Below are positions 53,841-62,860 of a stretch of DNA of 64,000 bases, piece by piece. The notes beneath the pieces were generated by a model. It was not told where the DNA came from, did not search any database, and was given only the letters and a program-made list of their open reading frames with translations. The position numbers and the translations under genes were made by a program. This stretch comes from Desulfoferula mesophila (GTDB lineage: Bacteria > Desulfobacterota > Desulfarculia > Desulfarculales > Desulfarculaceae), in the NCBI RefSeq assembly GCF_037076455.1, contig NZ_AP028679.1, forward strand, positions 3,735,501 to 3,799,500, in the 5' to 3' direction. Numbering within the stretch: position 1 is the stretch's first letter; each line of letters begins with the position of its first letter.

Positions 53841-55394
53841 ATGAACCGGGCTCATCCGCCGCGCCGCGACGAACCGGTCTTGGTCTTGGGGGCCACCGGC
53901 TACGTGGGCGGCCGCCTGGTGCCCCGCCTGCTGGCCGCCGGCCACCGGGTGCGGGCCATGGGCCGCTCCCTGGACAAGCTGGCCTGCCGACCCTGGGCCT
54001 CCCACCCCGCCTGCGAGCTGGTGCGGGGCGACGTGCAAGATCCCCTGTCCCTGGCCCAAGGCCTCCGGGGCTGCTGGGCCGCCTTCTATCTCGTGCACTC
54101 CATGAACCCCGGCACCAAGGACTTTGCCGCCGCCGACCGCAAGGCGGCCCGCAATATGTCGCTGGCCGCGGCCGCCGCCGGGGTCGAGCGCCTAATCTAC
54201 CTGGGCGGGCTGGTACCCGACGATCCCCATATCAGCCACCACCTGCGCTCCCGGGCCGAGGTGGGCCGCATCCTGCAAAGCGGCGCGGTGCCCTGCACCT
54301 GGCTGCGGGCGGCCATGATCCTGGGGGCGGGCAGCGCCTCGTTTGAGCTGCTGCGCTATCTGGCCGAGCGCCTGCCGGTGATGACCGCCCCCCGCTGGGT
54401 GAACAGCCGCTGCCAGCCCATCGCCATCTCTAACGTGCTGGGCTATCTGTTGGGCTGTCTGGAGCACGACGAGGTGGCCGGGCAGACCTACGACATCGGC
54501 GGCCCGGACGTGCGCACCTATGCCGAGATGTTCCAGATGCTGGCCCAGGAGGCGGGCCTGCCCCCGCGCCTCATCATCCCGGTGCCCTTTTTCACCCCCC
54601 GCCTGAGCAGCTATTGGATCCACCTGGTCACCCCGGTGCCGGCCAGCCTGGCCCGTCCCCTGGCCGAGGGCCTGCGCAACACCGTGGTCTGCCGCGATGA
54701 GCGCATCCGCGAGATCGTTCCCCAGGATTTGCTCACCTGCCGCCAGGCCATCCGCATCGCCCTGGAGCGCTTGGCCCAGGATCAGGTGGAGAGCTGCTGG
54801 ATGGACGCGGGCGAGCTACTCCCGCCGGAATGGGTCACCTGCGGCGACGCGCCCTATGCCGGGGGCACGGTGCTCCGGGCGGGCTACCGCCTGGGCATCC
54901 CCCGGCCGGTGGAAGCGGTGTGGCCCCACGTGGCCGGGGTGGGCGGCCGCCGGGGCTGGTATTTCCAGAGTTGGCTGTGGAAGCTGCGCGGGGCCCTGGA
55001 CAAGCTCCTGGGCGGGGTGGGCCTGGGCCGGGGACGGCGCAGCGCGGCCGAGCTCCGAGTGGGCGAGGCCCTGGATTTCTGGCGGGTGCTGGCCGTGGAG
55101 CCGCCCCGGCGGCTGCTCCTGCTGGCCCAGATGAAGCTGCCGGGCTCGGCCACCCTGGAGCTCACCCTGAGCCCCCTGGGGGAGGCGGCTTGCGAGGCCC
55201 GCCTGGTGGCCAGCTATCTGCCCCGGGGCCTGATGGGCCTGGCCTATTGGTACGGGGTGTGGCCCCTGCACCACTGGGTGTTCCAGGGCATGCTGCCCGG
55301 CCTGGCCCGCGCGGCGGGGGCTCCGCCCGGCGGCCCGGCCCAGCCCTTCGACCCCGACGATCCCCGAAGCTGCGCCCTGCCCCCGGCCCATTGA
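53841..55394 (+). CDS. NmrA/SDR-like NAD(P)-binding protein with C-terminal DUF2867 domain
   Basis: 517 residues. The N-terminal Rossmann domain has VLVLGATGYVGGRLVPRLL (residues 12-30) and a YxxxK-like active site is not obvious, typical for NmrA-like members. FYLVHSMNPGTKDF and DIGGPDVRTYAEM are conserved in the group. The C-terminal 200 residues match DUF2867 (a START-like fold): GWYFQSWLWKLRGALDKLLGG. Substrate unknown; such proteins may be NADP sensors or reductases. ATG at 53841 with AGGAGGCGAC upstream; the upstream in-frame ATG at 53817 is within the terminator region. Confidence 0.85.
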   Translation: MNRAHPPRRDEPVLVLGATGYVGGRLVPRLLAAGHRVRAMGRSLDKLACRPWASHPACELVRGDVQDPLSLAQGLRGCWAAFYLVHSMNPGTKDFAAADRKAARNMSLAAAAAGVERLIYLGGLVPDDPHISHHLRSRAEVGRILQSGAVPCTWLRAAMILGAGSASFELLRYLAERLPVMTAPRWVNSRCQPIAISNVLGYLLGCLEHDEVAGQTYDIGGPDVRTYAEMFQMLAQEAGLPPRLIIPVPFFTPRLSSYWIHLVTPVPASLARPLAEGLRNTVVCRDERIREIVPQDLLTCRQAIRIALERLAQDQVESCWMDAGELLPPEWVTCGDAPYAGGTVLRAGYRLGIPRPVEAVWPHVAGVGGRRGWYFQSWLWKLRGALDKLLGGVGLGRGRRSAAELRVGEALDFWRVLAVEPPRRLLLLAQMKLPGSATLELTLSPLGEAACEARLVASYLPRGLMGLAYWYGVWPLHHWVFQGMLPGLARAAGAPPGGPAQPFDPDDPRSCALPPAH

Positions 55395-55451
55395 CCTCGG
55401 ACCCCGCTGCCTCTAAGCTGTAGCGGTTGCCAGATACCGGGAGGTACTCCG

Positions 55452-56765
55452 ATGATTAGGGCATGGTGCGGGGCGATTTTAGTGGGGCTGATGTGCCTGG
55501 CGGCCGTCCCGGCGCCGGGGGAGGAGCCCCGGCTCACCCTGGGCGAGGCGCTGGCCGTGGCCCTGGAGCAGAACCCCACCCTGGAGACCTATCGCCAGGA
55601 AGTGGCCCAGGCCGAGGGGCGCCTGACCCAGAGCAGCTCCCGCTGGTGGCCCCAGCTCTCCGGCGAGGCGGGCTACAGCCGCAACTACAGCGAAAACCGG
55701 CGCACCGCCTATTTGGAAGGCTCCAACAGCGACCAATACAACTACTACTCCACCGAGCTGGCCCTGACCCAAAAGATCTACGATTTCGGCCGCACCGGAG
55801 GCACGGTGGAGGCCAGCCGCCAGGAGCTCTCGGCCACCCGCCACGACCTGGTAACCCAGCGGGAAAAGGTGCTCCTGGAGGTGAAGGCCCAGTACTTCGA
55901 GGTGCTCAAGAACCAGCACCTGGTCACGGTGGCCCAAAAGACCCTGGCCTCCCAGGCCAAGCACGTGGAGCAGGCCAAGGGTTATTACAGCACCGGGCTG
56001 AGGCCCAAGATCGACGTGACCCGGGCCCAGGTGGACCTGGCCAACGCCCGCCTGGCCCTGATCAGCGCCCAATACAACCGCCGCCGGGCCCGGGTGGCCC
56101 TGGAAAAGGTGATGGGCAAGCGTCCCTATCCGGGCGACTACACCCTGGCCGACATTCAGAACAGCCCTCCCCTGCCCCCCGACCTGCCGCCCCTGGTGGC
56201 CGAGGCCCTCAAGCAAAGGCCCGAGACGGCCAGCCTGCAAGCGGGGATCCAGGCCGCCCAGGGACGCCTCACCTCGGCCCGGGGCGGCTATTGGCCCAGC
56301 CTGGACGCGGGGGCCGACTACGGGCTGTCCAACACCGACTTTCCCCTGGACAACGGCTGGAGCGCCGGGATGTTCCTTACCTGGCCCTTGTTCTCGGGCT
56401 TTCTCACCCAGGGCCAGGTGAGCGAATACCAGGCCCAGGTGCGCCAGCGCCAGGCCCAGTACAAGGAGCTGGAGCTGACCATCTCCCAGCAGGTGGAGGA
56501 GGCCTGGCTGGTGCTTAGGGAATCGGCCGAGCGCATCGATGTGGCCGAGGTCGCCCGCCTAAACGCGGAGGAGAACTTCCGCCTGGCCCAGGGGCGCTAC
56601 GAGGCCGGGGTGGGCGACGCCATCGAGTTCACCGACGCCCAGGTGAGCCTGTTCGACGCCCGCAGCGCGGTGGTCCGGGCCCGCTACGACTATTTGCAGG
56701 CCTTCGCCGCCCTGGAGCGGGCCATCGGGCGGCCCTTGGCCGGGAGCCGGGTCGCTTCGCGCTAG
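55452..56765 (+). CDS. TolC-family outer-membrane efflux protein
   Basis: 437 residues. Signal peptide with cleavage around APG/EE near residue 23. Two repeats of the OEP domain are visible (LTLGEALAVALEQNPTL and, after residue 215, the second ALKQRPETASLQAGIQAA), with long coiled helical stretches. It would form the trimeric outer-membrane channel of an efflux or type I secretion system. No inner-membrane pump or adaptor gene lies next to it. It meets a minus-strand lipoprotein gene tail to tail, nine bases apart. Confidence 0.9.
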   Translation: MIRAWCGAILVGLMCLAAVPAPGEEPRLTLGEALAVALEQNPTLETYRQEVAQAEGRLTQSSSRWWPQLSGEAGYSRNYSENRRTAYLEGSNSDQYNYYSTELALTQKIYDFGRTGGTVEASRQELSATRHDLVTQREKVLLEVKAQYFEVLKNQHLVTVAQKTLASQAKHVEQAKGYYSTGLRPKIDVTRAQVDLANARLALISAQYNRRRARVALEKVMGKRPYPGDYTLADIQNSPPLPPDLPPLVAEALKQRPETASLQAGIQAAQGRLTSARGGYWPSLDAGADYGLSNTDFPLDNGWSAGMFLTWPLFSGFLTQGQVSEYQAQVRQRQAQYKELELTISQQVEEAWLVLRESAERIDVAEVARLNAEENFRLAQGRYEAGVGDAIEFTDAQVSLFDARSAVVRARYDYLQAFAALERAIGRPLAGSRVASR

Positions 56766-56774
56766 ATACCGGCT

Positions 56775-57401
56775 TCAGGCGCGGGGCTTACCGGGGGCCG
56801 GGGTTGGCGGGGGGTTCCGCCGGCGCGCTGTGGGCGACACCAGGTTGTGGCGCGAGTTGCTGCGCACCTGGGTGGGCCGGAGGGTCGTCTCTTCACCGGG
56901 CTTTAGATCCACCTCATAGGTCTGGTCCACCAGCACGGTGGTGATGGGCCAATAGGTCCAGCCGCTGCGCACCCCCACGCTGGCCTGCACGATAAGGCGC
57001 AGGGTGTGCGCCCCCGGCGGGACCAGAAAAACCGTGTCGCGCACCAGGCGAGGGGTGCGAATCTCTTTGAGCGATTGGGGCGGCTGGGGCCTGAGCGGCA
57101 CGTTGCGCCCGTCCTGGGCCAAATACAGGCCCCAGTCCCAACTGGTGTAGGGGGTGGTGTCGTCAAAGGGGGTGAACAGGCTGCGGTCCTCAGCCAGATC
57201 CACCAGCACCCGCACCCGCGCCGGGTCGGGGCCGGGATCCACGGTGCCCAAGTCGGCGCAGGCCGCGCCCAGGGCCAGGAGCGACAGCAGCACGAGCACC
57301 GCCCCCCGTATCAGGGCGCGGCGCGCCGGGGGACGCCCCAGGCTAGTACAACCAGGGGCCCCAGGTGTCCAGGGGATCCACATCATCGACAGGCATCTCA
57401 A
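56775..57401 (-). CDS. Probable lipoprotein, start uncertain
   Basis: 208 residues if the ATG at 57401 is used. The hydrophobic stretch GAVLVLLSLLALGAAC (about residues 33-48) ends in a Cys that could be a weak lipobox. The long lead before it, which overlaps the upstream gene by about 59 bases, suggests a later start; GTG codons at about 57302 are candidates, and no strong binding site settles it. The mature part is soluble with Pro-rich ends and no recognised motif. It follows a second lipoprotein gene on the same strand, so a paired envelope role is possible. Confidence 0.5.
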   Translation of the reverse strand: MRCLSMMWIPWTPGAPGCTSLGRPPARRALIRGAVLVLLSLLALGAACADLGTVDPGPDPARVRVLVDLAEDRSLFTPFDDTTPYTSWDWGLYLAQDGRNVPLRPQPPQSLKEIRTPRLVRDTVFLVPPGAHTLRLIVQASVGVRSGWTYWPITTVLVDQTYEVDLKPGEETTLRPTQVRSNSRHNLVSPTARRRNPPPTPAPGKPRA

Positions 57402-57993
57402 AACGATGCACCGTTTGCACCCCGCCGCTGGTGATGGGCATGATCACGGTGAGGCGGTTGGGGAAGTCGCCTTGGGCGATCTGGGGATCGGTCAGCGGAG
57501 CCAAGAGCCATTGGCCGTCGCGCTTGAGCTCCCGGGCCGGTTGCAGGTCGTCGTCGATGGTCTGGCCGGGGCCCACCTGGGTGGGCTGCAGCATGCTCAC
57601 CGGCGACCAGAGGGGCACGCCCTGGTGGGCCACGTGGTACTTGTAGCCCTGGGTGTTCACGTAGTAGGTGTTGGCCCAGTCGATGGTGATGGTACCCACG
57701 GTCTCGTTGGCCAGCTTGAGCTCGAAGGTGAAGGTGCGGTCGGTATCTACGCGTAGGCGCACCTTGATGTTGCCCGCGCCGCCGCTGCTGTTTACGCCGC
57801 CGGCGGGGCTGTTGTAGGTGTATTGATCCAGCCCGGTGTCGTAGGTCATGGCCGCCTTGGGATAGGTGTCCAGCATCATGGTGGACTCGTCGCGGTAATA
57901 CTGCACCGCTCTGGGCCCGCCCCCGCAGGCGAAGATGGTGCCCATGAGCATGAGCAACGAAAGGCCCAAACCGACGACGGATGTAGCGCGCAT
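57343..57993 (-). CDS. Probable lipoprotein of unknown function
   Basis: 216 residues with ATG at 57993 (GGGGAT upstream). Signal sequence ends in the lipobox IFAC (residues 19-22), followed by GGG. The mature protein is beta-rich with Thr, Asn and Tyr (VRLRVDTDRTFTFELKLAN, TVGTITIDWANTYYVN), suggesting a beta-sandwich. No family recognised. The upstream extension to 58026 in the open frame has no binding site. Overlap with the downstream lipoprotein gene makes them a likely two-gene unit facing the TolC-type gene tail to tail. Confidence 0.7.
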   Translation of the reverse strand: MRATSVVGLGLSLLMLMGTIFACGGGPRAVQYYRDESTMMLDTYPKAAMTYDTGLDQYTYNSPAGGVNSSGGAGNIKVRLRVDTDRTFTFELKLANETVGTITIDWANTYYVNTQGYKYHVAHQGVPLWSPVSMLQPTQVGPGQTIDDDLQPARELKRDGQWLLAPLTDPQIAQGDFPNRLTVIMPITSGGVQTVHRFEMPVDDVDPLDTWGPWLY

Positions 57994-58089
57994 ATCCCCA
58001 CCGCTCCCTGAAGTTTCCCCGCCCAAGTGCGAGTCCCCCCTTTTAACATGTTTTCAGGGCCCTGCCCATAGTCCCCTCGGGGTGGGGCC

Positions 58090-58120
58090 AAAATAAAAGC
58101 CCACCCCCGGGGGGCGGGCT
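58090..58120 (-). terminator. Terminator after hsp20
   Basis: On the minus strand, AGCCCGCCCCC and GGGGGTGGGCT form an 11-bp stem with one G-T pair, followed by TTTTATTTT. Confidence 0.85.
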
Positions 58121-58144
58121 CTGTGCGGCCGGGCCGCGGCTGAA

Positions 58145-58594
58145 TCAGCCGGCCTTTACCTCGATGGTCTTGCTGGTGCTCTTGGTCGCCTTGGGAAGCT
58201 GGACCAGCAATACGCCGTCCTTGTGGCTGGCCTGCAGTTTTTCCACGTCCACTTCCCTGGGCAGGCGCACGCTGCGGCTGAAGCCGCCGAAACGCCGCTC
58301 CACCACATGGTAGTTGCCCTTGTCTTCCTCGTGTTCCTCGCGCTTTTCCCCGCTCAGGGTGAGCAAGCCGTCGTTGTACTCCACCTTGATGTCCTCGGGC
58401 TTGAGCCCCGGCACCTCGGCGCTGACCTCAAACGCGGCCTCGGTCTCTTTTACGTTGATCGCCGGCAGGAAGGAAGCCTCCGGCATCTCGCTGGTCTGAC
58501 CGGGCTCGAAAAAGCGGCTGAATAGGTCGTCAACCTCCCTACGAAGGCGGTTGACTCCCCTAACCTGCGGGTAGGGAATCAGATAGGCCATCAT
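58145..58594 (-). CDS. Small heat-shock protein (Hsp20/alpha-crystallin family)
   Basis: 149 residues. An N-terminal helical arm (VNRLRREVDDLFSRFFE) precedes the alpha-crystallin domain (about residues 42-140): VSAEVPGLKPEDIKVEYNDGLLTLSGEK and RRFGGFSRSVRLP. The C-terminal IxI-like tail KTIEV is present. It prevents aggregation of unfolding proteins. Two ATGs overlap at the start (58594 and 58591), with GGAGG just upstream. A 17-bp palindrome in the promoter region may be a heat-shock operator. Confidence 0.93.
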   Translation of the reverse strand: MMAYLIPYPQVRGVNRLRREVDDLFSRFFEPGQTSEMPEASFLPAINVKETEAAFEVSAEVPGLKPEDIKVEYNDGLLTLSGEKREEHEEDKGNYHVVERRFGGFSRSVRLPREVDVEKLQASHKDGVLLVQLPKATKSTSKTIEVKAG

Positions 58595-58624
58595 CGCCCT
58601 CCATTTTGGGTTTGTTGATTGATA

Positions 58625-58641
58625 ACAACATCATATGTTGT
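58625..58641. promoter_or_regulatory. Operator-like palindrome upstream of hsp20
   Basis: ACAACAT-CAT-ATGTTGT, a perfect 7-3-7 inverted repeat, 31 bases before the hsp20 start on the minus strand. No CIRCE element or clear sigma-32 promoter is seen. Confidence 0.6.
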
Positions 58642-58735
58642 CCCTATAACTAAAAAGTTAATCCGGGAACCTGCGGTTGCAAGTCCCCGGATCAAATTTT
58701 TAGGCCAAATTTTTCAGGTCGTCGAAGCCGAGCGT

Positions 58736-59664
58736 CTAATCCTGGTACAGCTCGGTGGACTGATAGCGCTCGCCGGTGCTGGGCAGCACCACCACGATGG
58801 TCTTGCCCACGTTTTCCGGGCGGCGGGAGAGCTGCCAGGCGGCCCAGGTGGCCGCCCCAGAGCTGATGCCGCACAACAGGCCCTCGTGGCGGGCCAGCAG
58901 GCGGGCGGTGTCCATGGCTTGGTCGTTGCTCACGGTGACCACCTCGTCGATAACCCCGCGGTCCAGCACCTGGGGCACGAAACCCGCGCCTATGCCCTGG
59001 ATCTTGTGGGGGCCGGGCTCGCCGCCGCTCAATACCGGGCTGTCGGCGGGTTCCACGGCCACGGCCTTGAGCCCGGGCTTTTGGCTCTTGAGATAGCTAC
59101 CCGCCCCGGTGATGGTGCCCCCGGTGCCCACCCCGCACACCAGGATGTCCACCGCCCCGCCGGTGTCCCGCCAGATCTCCGGGCCGGTGGTGTTGCGGTG
59201 GACGGCCGAGTTGGCCGGGTTGGCGAACTGGTCGGGCATGTAGGCCTTGGGGCTTTCGGCCACGATTTCCCGGGCCTTGTCGATGGCCCCCTTCATGCCC
59301 TGGGCCGCCGGGGTGAGCACCAGCTCGGCCCCCAGGTGCTTGAGCAGCTTGCGGCGCTCGATACTCATGGACTCGGGCATGGTCAGCAGCAGACGGTATT
59401 TTTTCACCGCGCAGACAAAGGCCAGGCCGATGCCGGTGTTGCCGCTGGTGGGCTCCACGATCAGGGTGTCGCGGTCGATCTTGCCCTCGGTCTCGGCCGC
59501 GCCGATCATGGACACGGCGATGCGGTCCTTCACCGATCCCAGGGGGTTCTGATACTCCAGCTTGGCCACCACCGTGGCCACCATGCCCTCCAGGCAGTTT
59601 TCGCTAAGCAGCACCAGGGGGGTGTCCCCCACCACGCGCACGACGTCGGGATTGATGTGGGTGC

Positions 59665-59668
<4 letters not shown>
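58736..59668 (-). CDS. cysK: Cysteine synthase (O-acetylserine sulfhydrylase)
   Basis: 310 residues. The PLP lysine is Lys47 in NPLGSVKDR, and the phosphate-binding GTGGTITG segment follows near residue 178. It converts O-acetylserine and sulfide to Cys. ATG at 59668 with AAAGGA upstream; it overlaps the cysE stop (ATGA), so the two are translated together. An in-frame start 96 bases earlier lies inside cysE and is not used. Some members use thiosulfate or phosphoserine instead; this is not distinguishable here. Confidence 0.93.
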
Positions 59669-60639
<971 letters not shown>

Positions 60640-60711
60640 GGCCATATCCTCGGTTCTTCCCTCTTGCCGGGGAGTGGTGGGTCTCTGATTTTTCAGGATA
60701 GCATAGGAGCG

Positions 60712-61503
60712 TTATTCGGAGGAAACCTCGCCCACCAGGTACTTGCGGGCCACGTTCTGCCATAGGCGGCATTCGGGCTCCAGGCCGTTGATGGTGGGCC
60801 CGGCGGCCACCTGCTGCAAAAGCTGCTTGGCCTTGGCGTCGCGGCCCTCGTGGTGATACAGCTCGGCCAGGTAAAGGTGGTTGAGCCAGTAGTGGGGGCC
60901 CCGGTCGATGGCCGATTTATAGTGCTCCTCGGCCTTGTCGTTGTCCCCGCCGATGAAAAAGGGCAGCTTGCTGTAGATGCGCCCCAAGACCCGGTCGGCC
61001 CCGCCGTGGCAATAGGAGGGGTCCATGGTGAGCAGCAGGCGCATGTTGCCCCGCGCCTCTTTCACCAGGCTCAGGGCCTGGCTGATGGGGGCCACGGTGG
61101 CCATCATGCCCTGGCCCACGCCCAGCCAGTACACCGGGCCGGGATCCTGGGGATGGGCCTGGCGGGCCCGCTGGGCCACGGCGATCATCTCGCGGTAATA
61201 GGGCTCCGCCTTGGCGTCCTGCTCCTGGGCGCCGATCCACACCAACAGCTCGCACTGCTTGAGGGAGGCGTCCAGGTCCTCGGGGGTGTAGGCGAGGATC
61301 TCGCGGTAGGCTTCCACCGCCCGGGCGGCCACGTCCATATCGGCACGCTGCTCGTAAAAGGCCTGGGCCTTGGCGGCTAGTTGCACCGGCACGTCCTGGG
61401 CCCAGGCCCGGGGGCCGCCCATGGCCAACAAGGCCAAAATCAAGGCCGCCGTGAGCCAAATGGCCGGCAAGCCGTGACCGGTTTTAACAGTGCCGCAATG
61501 CAA
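60712..61503 (-). CDS. TPR protein resembling TRAP-transporter T-component (TatT)
   Basis: 263 residues. Signal peptide with cleavage after AWA (about residue 35). The mature part is helical, with TPR-like repeats (ALSLVKEARGNMRLLL, DKAEEHYKSAIDRGP, LYLAELYHHEGRDAKA), and the segment GGADRVLGRIYSKLP resembles TatT, the periplasmic T-component found beside some TRAP transporters. No TRAP DctP, DctQ or DctM gene is in the window, so a partner would be elsewhere. TTG start at 61503, with GAGG upstream. Confidence 0.7.
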   Translation of the reverse strand: MHCGTVKTGHGLPAIWLTAALILALLAMGGPRAWAQDVPVQLAAKAQAFYEQRADMDVAARAVEAYREILAYTPEDLDASLKQCELLVWIGAQEQDAKAEPYYREMIAVAQRARQAHPQDPGPVYWLGVGQGMMATVAPISQALSLVKEARGNMRLLLTMDPSYCHGGADRVLGRIYSKLPFFIGGDNDKAEEHYKSAIDRGPHYWLNHLYLAELYHHEGRDAKAKQLLQQVAAGPTINGLEPECRLWQNVARKYLVGEVSSE

Positions 61504-61581
61504 ATCGAGACCTCGTGGTGATGAAACAGCGCATCACATTAAACTAAAATTTTACGCCCCTCGCCTGGTTGGTCAAGCTTT

Positions 61582-62235
61582 TTAAAACATGCCGCCCACC
61601 GACCAGGCGATGGCGAACTGACCGGTGTAGTAAAGGGGCAGGCCCACCAGGCGGTTGAGCCAGCCCGGCTTCTTAAAACGGTCGCGAGCCACGCACAAAT
61701 CACTGAGATAAAATGACAAAGCCCCGCCAAAGATAAGCCAGGCCTCCAGCCGGGGCAAGGCCGGGTTGAACGCCACCGCCTCGGCGGCCAACAGCATCAG
61801 GGTGATGACCACCACGTAGGCCACCACCGGGATGGTCATGTTGCCCAGGCTGGGGCGCAACCACAGGAACACCAGGCCGCTGAAGGCGCAGATGGCCAGA
61901 AAACCGGGGCGGATCCAGCCGCCGGGGTCGCTGAGCCCGGCAAAGGCGACCACGTAGGCCACGTGGCCCAACAGGAAGGCAACCAGCCCGGCCTTGAAAG
62001 GGGCGTCGCCCTTGAGGGCCAGGCACACGTCGCCGACCAGGCCCAAGACCAGACCGGCCAGCACCAGGTAGAAGTAGTGGGACTGGGCGTGGGGCAGCAG
62101 GAGGGCGGTGAGCACGAACAGGCCCGACAGGGGGGCCTTGCAGGCCAGCACCCGAGCGGGGCGCTGGCCGCGCTCGGCCCACAAGAGGCCCAGCAAGAGC
62201 AGAACGGCGGGTATCAACAGATAGGTCGCGGTCAT
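61582..62235 (-). CDS. YhhN-family membrane protein (lysoplasmalogenase-like)
   Basis: 217 residues; ATG at 62235 with GGAGGGGAA upstream. Seven or so hydrophobic helices are evident, with the YhhN-type segments GLVLGLVGDVCLALKG and SFYLSDLCVARDRF, whose Asp residues are conserved in the family. Some members, such as human TMEM86, hydrolyse the vinyl-ether bond of lysoplasmalogens; anaerobes often have plasmalogens, so this activity is plausible but not shown. It stands alone. Confidence 0.87.
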   Translation of the reverse strand: MTATYLLIPAVLLLLGLLWAERGQRPARVLACKAPLSGLFVLTALLLPHAQSHYFYLVLAGLVLGLVGDVCLALKGDAPFKAGLVAFLLGHVAYVVAFAGLSDPGGWIRPGFLAICAFSGLVFLWLRPSLGNMTIPVVAYVVVITLMLLAAEAVAFNPALPRLEAWLIFGGALSFYLSDLCVARDRFKKPGWLNRLVGLPLYYTGQFAIAWSVGGMF

Positions 62236-62347
62236 GATTCCCCTCCCAGGTCCCTGAGGCTGGGCCAATTTAGCACGCCGGGGCGGGGATTGTAAGCCAA
62301 GAGCCGTGGGGCCTTCTTGACCGGGCGGGCAGCAGTCCCGACTATTC

Positions 62348-62361
62348 CTACCAATTGGTAG
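62348..62361. promoter_or_regulatory. Operator-like site 1 (CTACC-N4-GGTAG)
   Basis: CTACCAATTGGTAG, part of a perfect 16-bp palindrome (62347-62362). The same motif recurs at 62377 (CTACAAATTAGTAG, one change in each half) and 62631 (CTACCGCTAGGTAG). Confidence 0.6.
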
Positions 62362-62376
62362 GCAACTCCAGGCTGT

Positions 62377-62390
62377 CTACAAATTAGTAG
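62377..62390. promoter_or_regulatory. Operator-like site 2
   Basis: CTACAAATTAGTAG, an imperfect relative of the site 29 bases upstream (start-to-start). Confidence 0.5.
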
Positions 62391-62630
62391 CTCCCCTATT
62401 TGTCACCAAGCCATGACTCCCGTGCAGGCTCTCCGCCCTCCCCAGCCAAGCCCCGGCCAAGAAACCAATGCCCCTTATCATTATAACTACCCAATTTATA
62501 TAATTATTATCTGACGTATTCGCCTCGGACCAAGCAAGGCCTCCACCCCACGCCCCGCCAGCCCCTTCTGCGCGTTGGGTCCAAGTTTTTCCATATTTCC
62601 CACCAAACGGTAGCATCGGCGGTTTTCAGC

Positions 62631-62644
62631 CTACCGCTAGGTAG
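62631..62644. promoter_or_regulatory. Operator-like site 3
   Basis: CTACCGCTAGGTAG, matching CTACC-N4-GGTAG, 99 bases before the sigma-54-type promoter. Confidence 0.6.
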
Positions 62645-62741
62645 TTTTATTGTTTACATTTTTGCAGGCTTGGTGGCGGCCGCGATGGCTTATTGGTGTA
62701 TTGCCGGTCTCTTAGCCCGCCCCCCTCCGGGCGGGCCAAGT

Positions 62742-62756
62742 TGGTATGGAGCTTGC
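62742..62756 (+). promoter_or_regulatory. Sigma-54-type promoter for amtB
   Basis: TGGTATGGAGCTTGC has the invariant GG (62743-62744) and GC (62755-62756) ten bases apart. TGG and TTGC fit the consensus; two C positions are T. It lies 104 bases before the amtB start. NtrC-type control would fit an ammonium transporter. Confidence 0.7.
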
Positions 62757-62860
62757 GTTAAGTCCCCCCGAGGAAAAGTCGCGCCGGTTGGGCCGTGGTG
62801 GCCCGGAACTGGGGAGTGGGCTCCCGGCAGGAAAAAATTCAGCATGCGAGGAGGGTAAGC

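Larger units (their letters stand above)
62236..62860. other. Long intergenic region upstream of amtB
   Basis: 625 bases without a convincing gene. It contains three related operator-like palindromes, an AT-rich segment around 62477-62515, a sigma-54-type promoter, and a leader with two short GC-rich hairpins (GGGCC/GGCCC near 62790, GGGAG/CTCCC near 62815). A 79-codon minus-strand frame lies across part of it, but has no features of a protein. Confidence 0.75.

Noticed and set aside
62377-62616. 79-codon minus-strand frame upstream of amtB
   Set aside because: It overlaps an operator-like site and AT-rich regulatory sequence and has no family resemblance.
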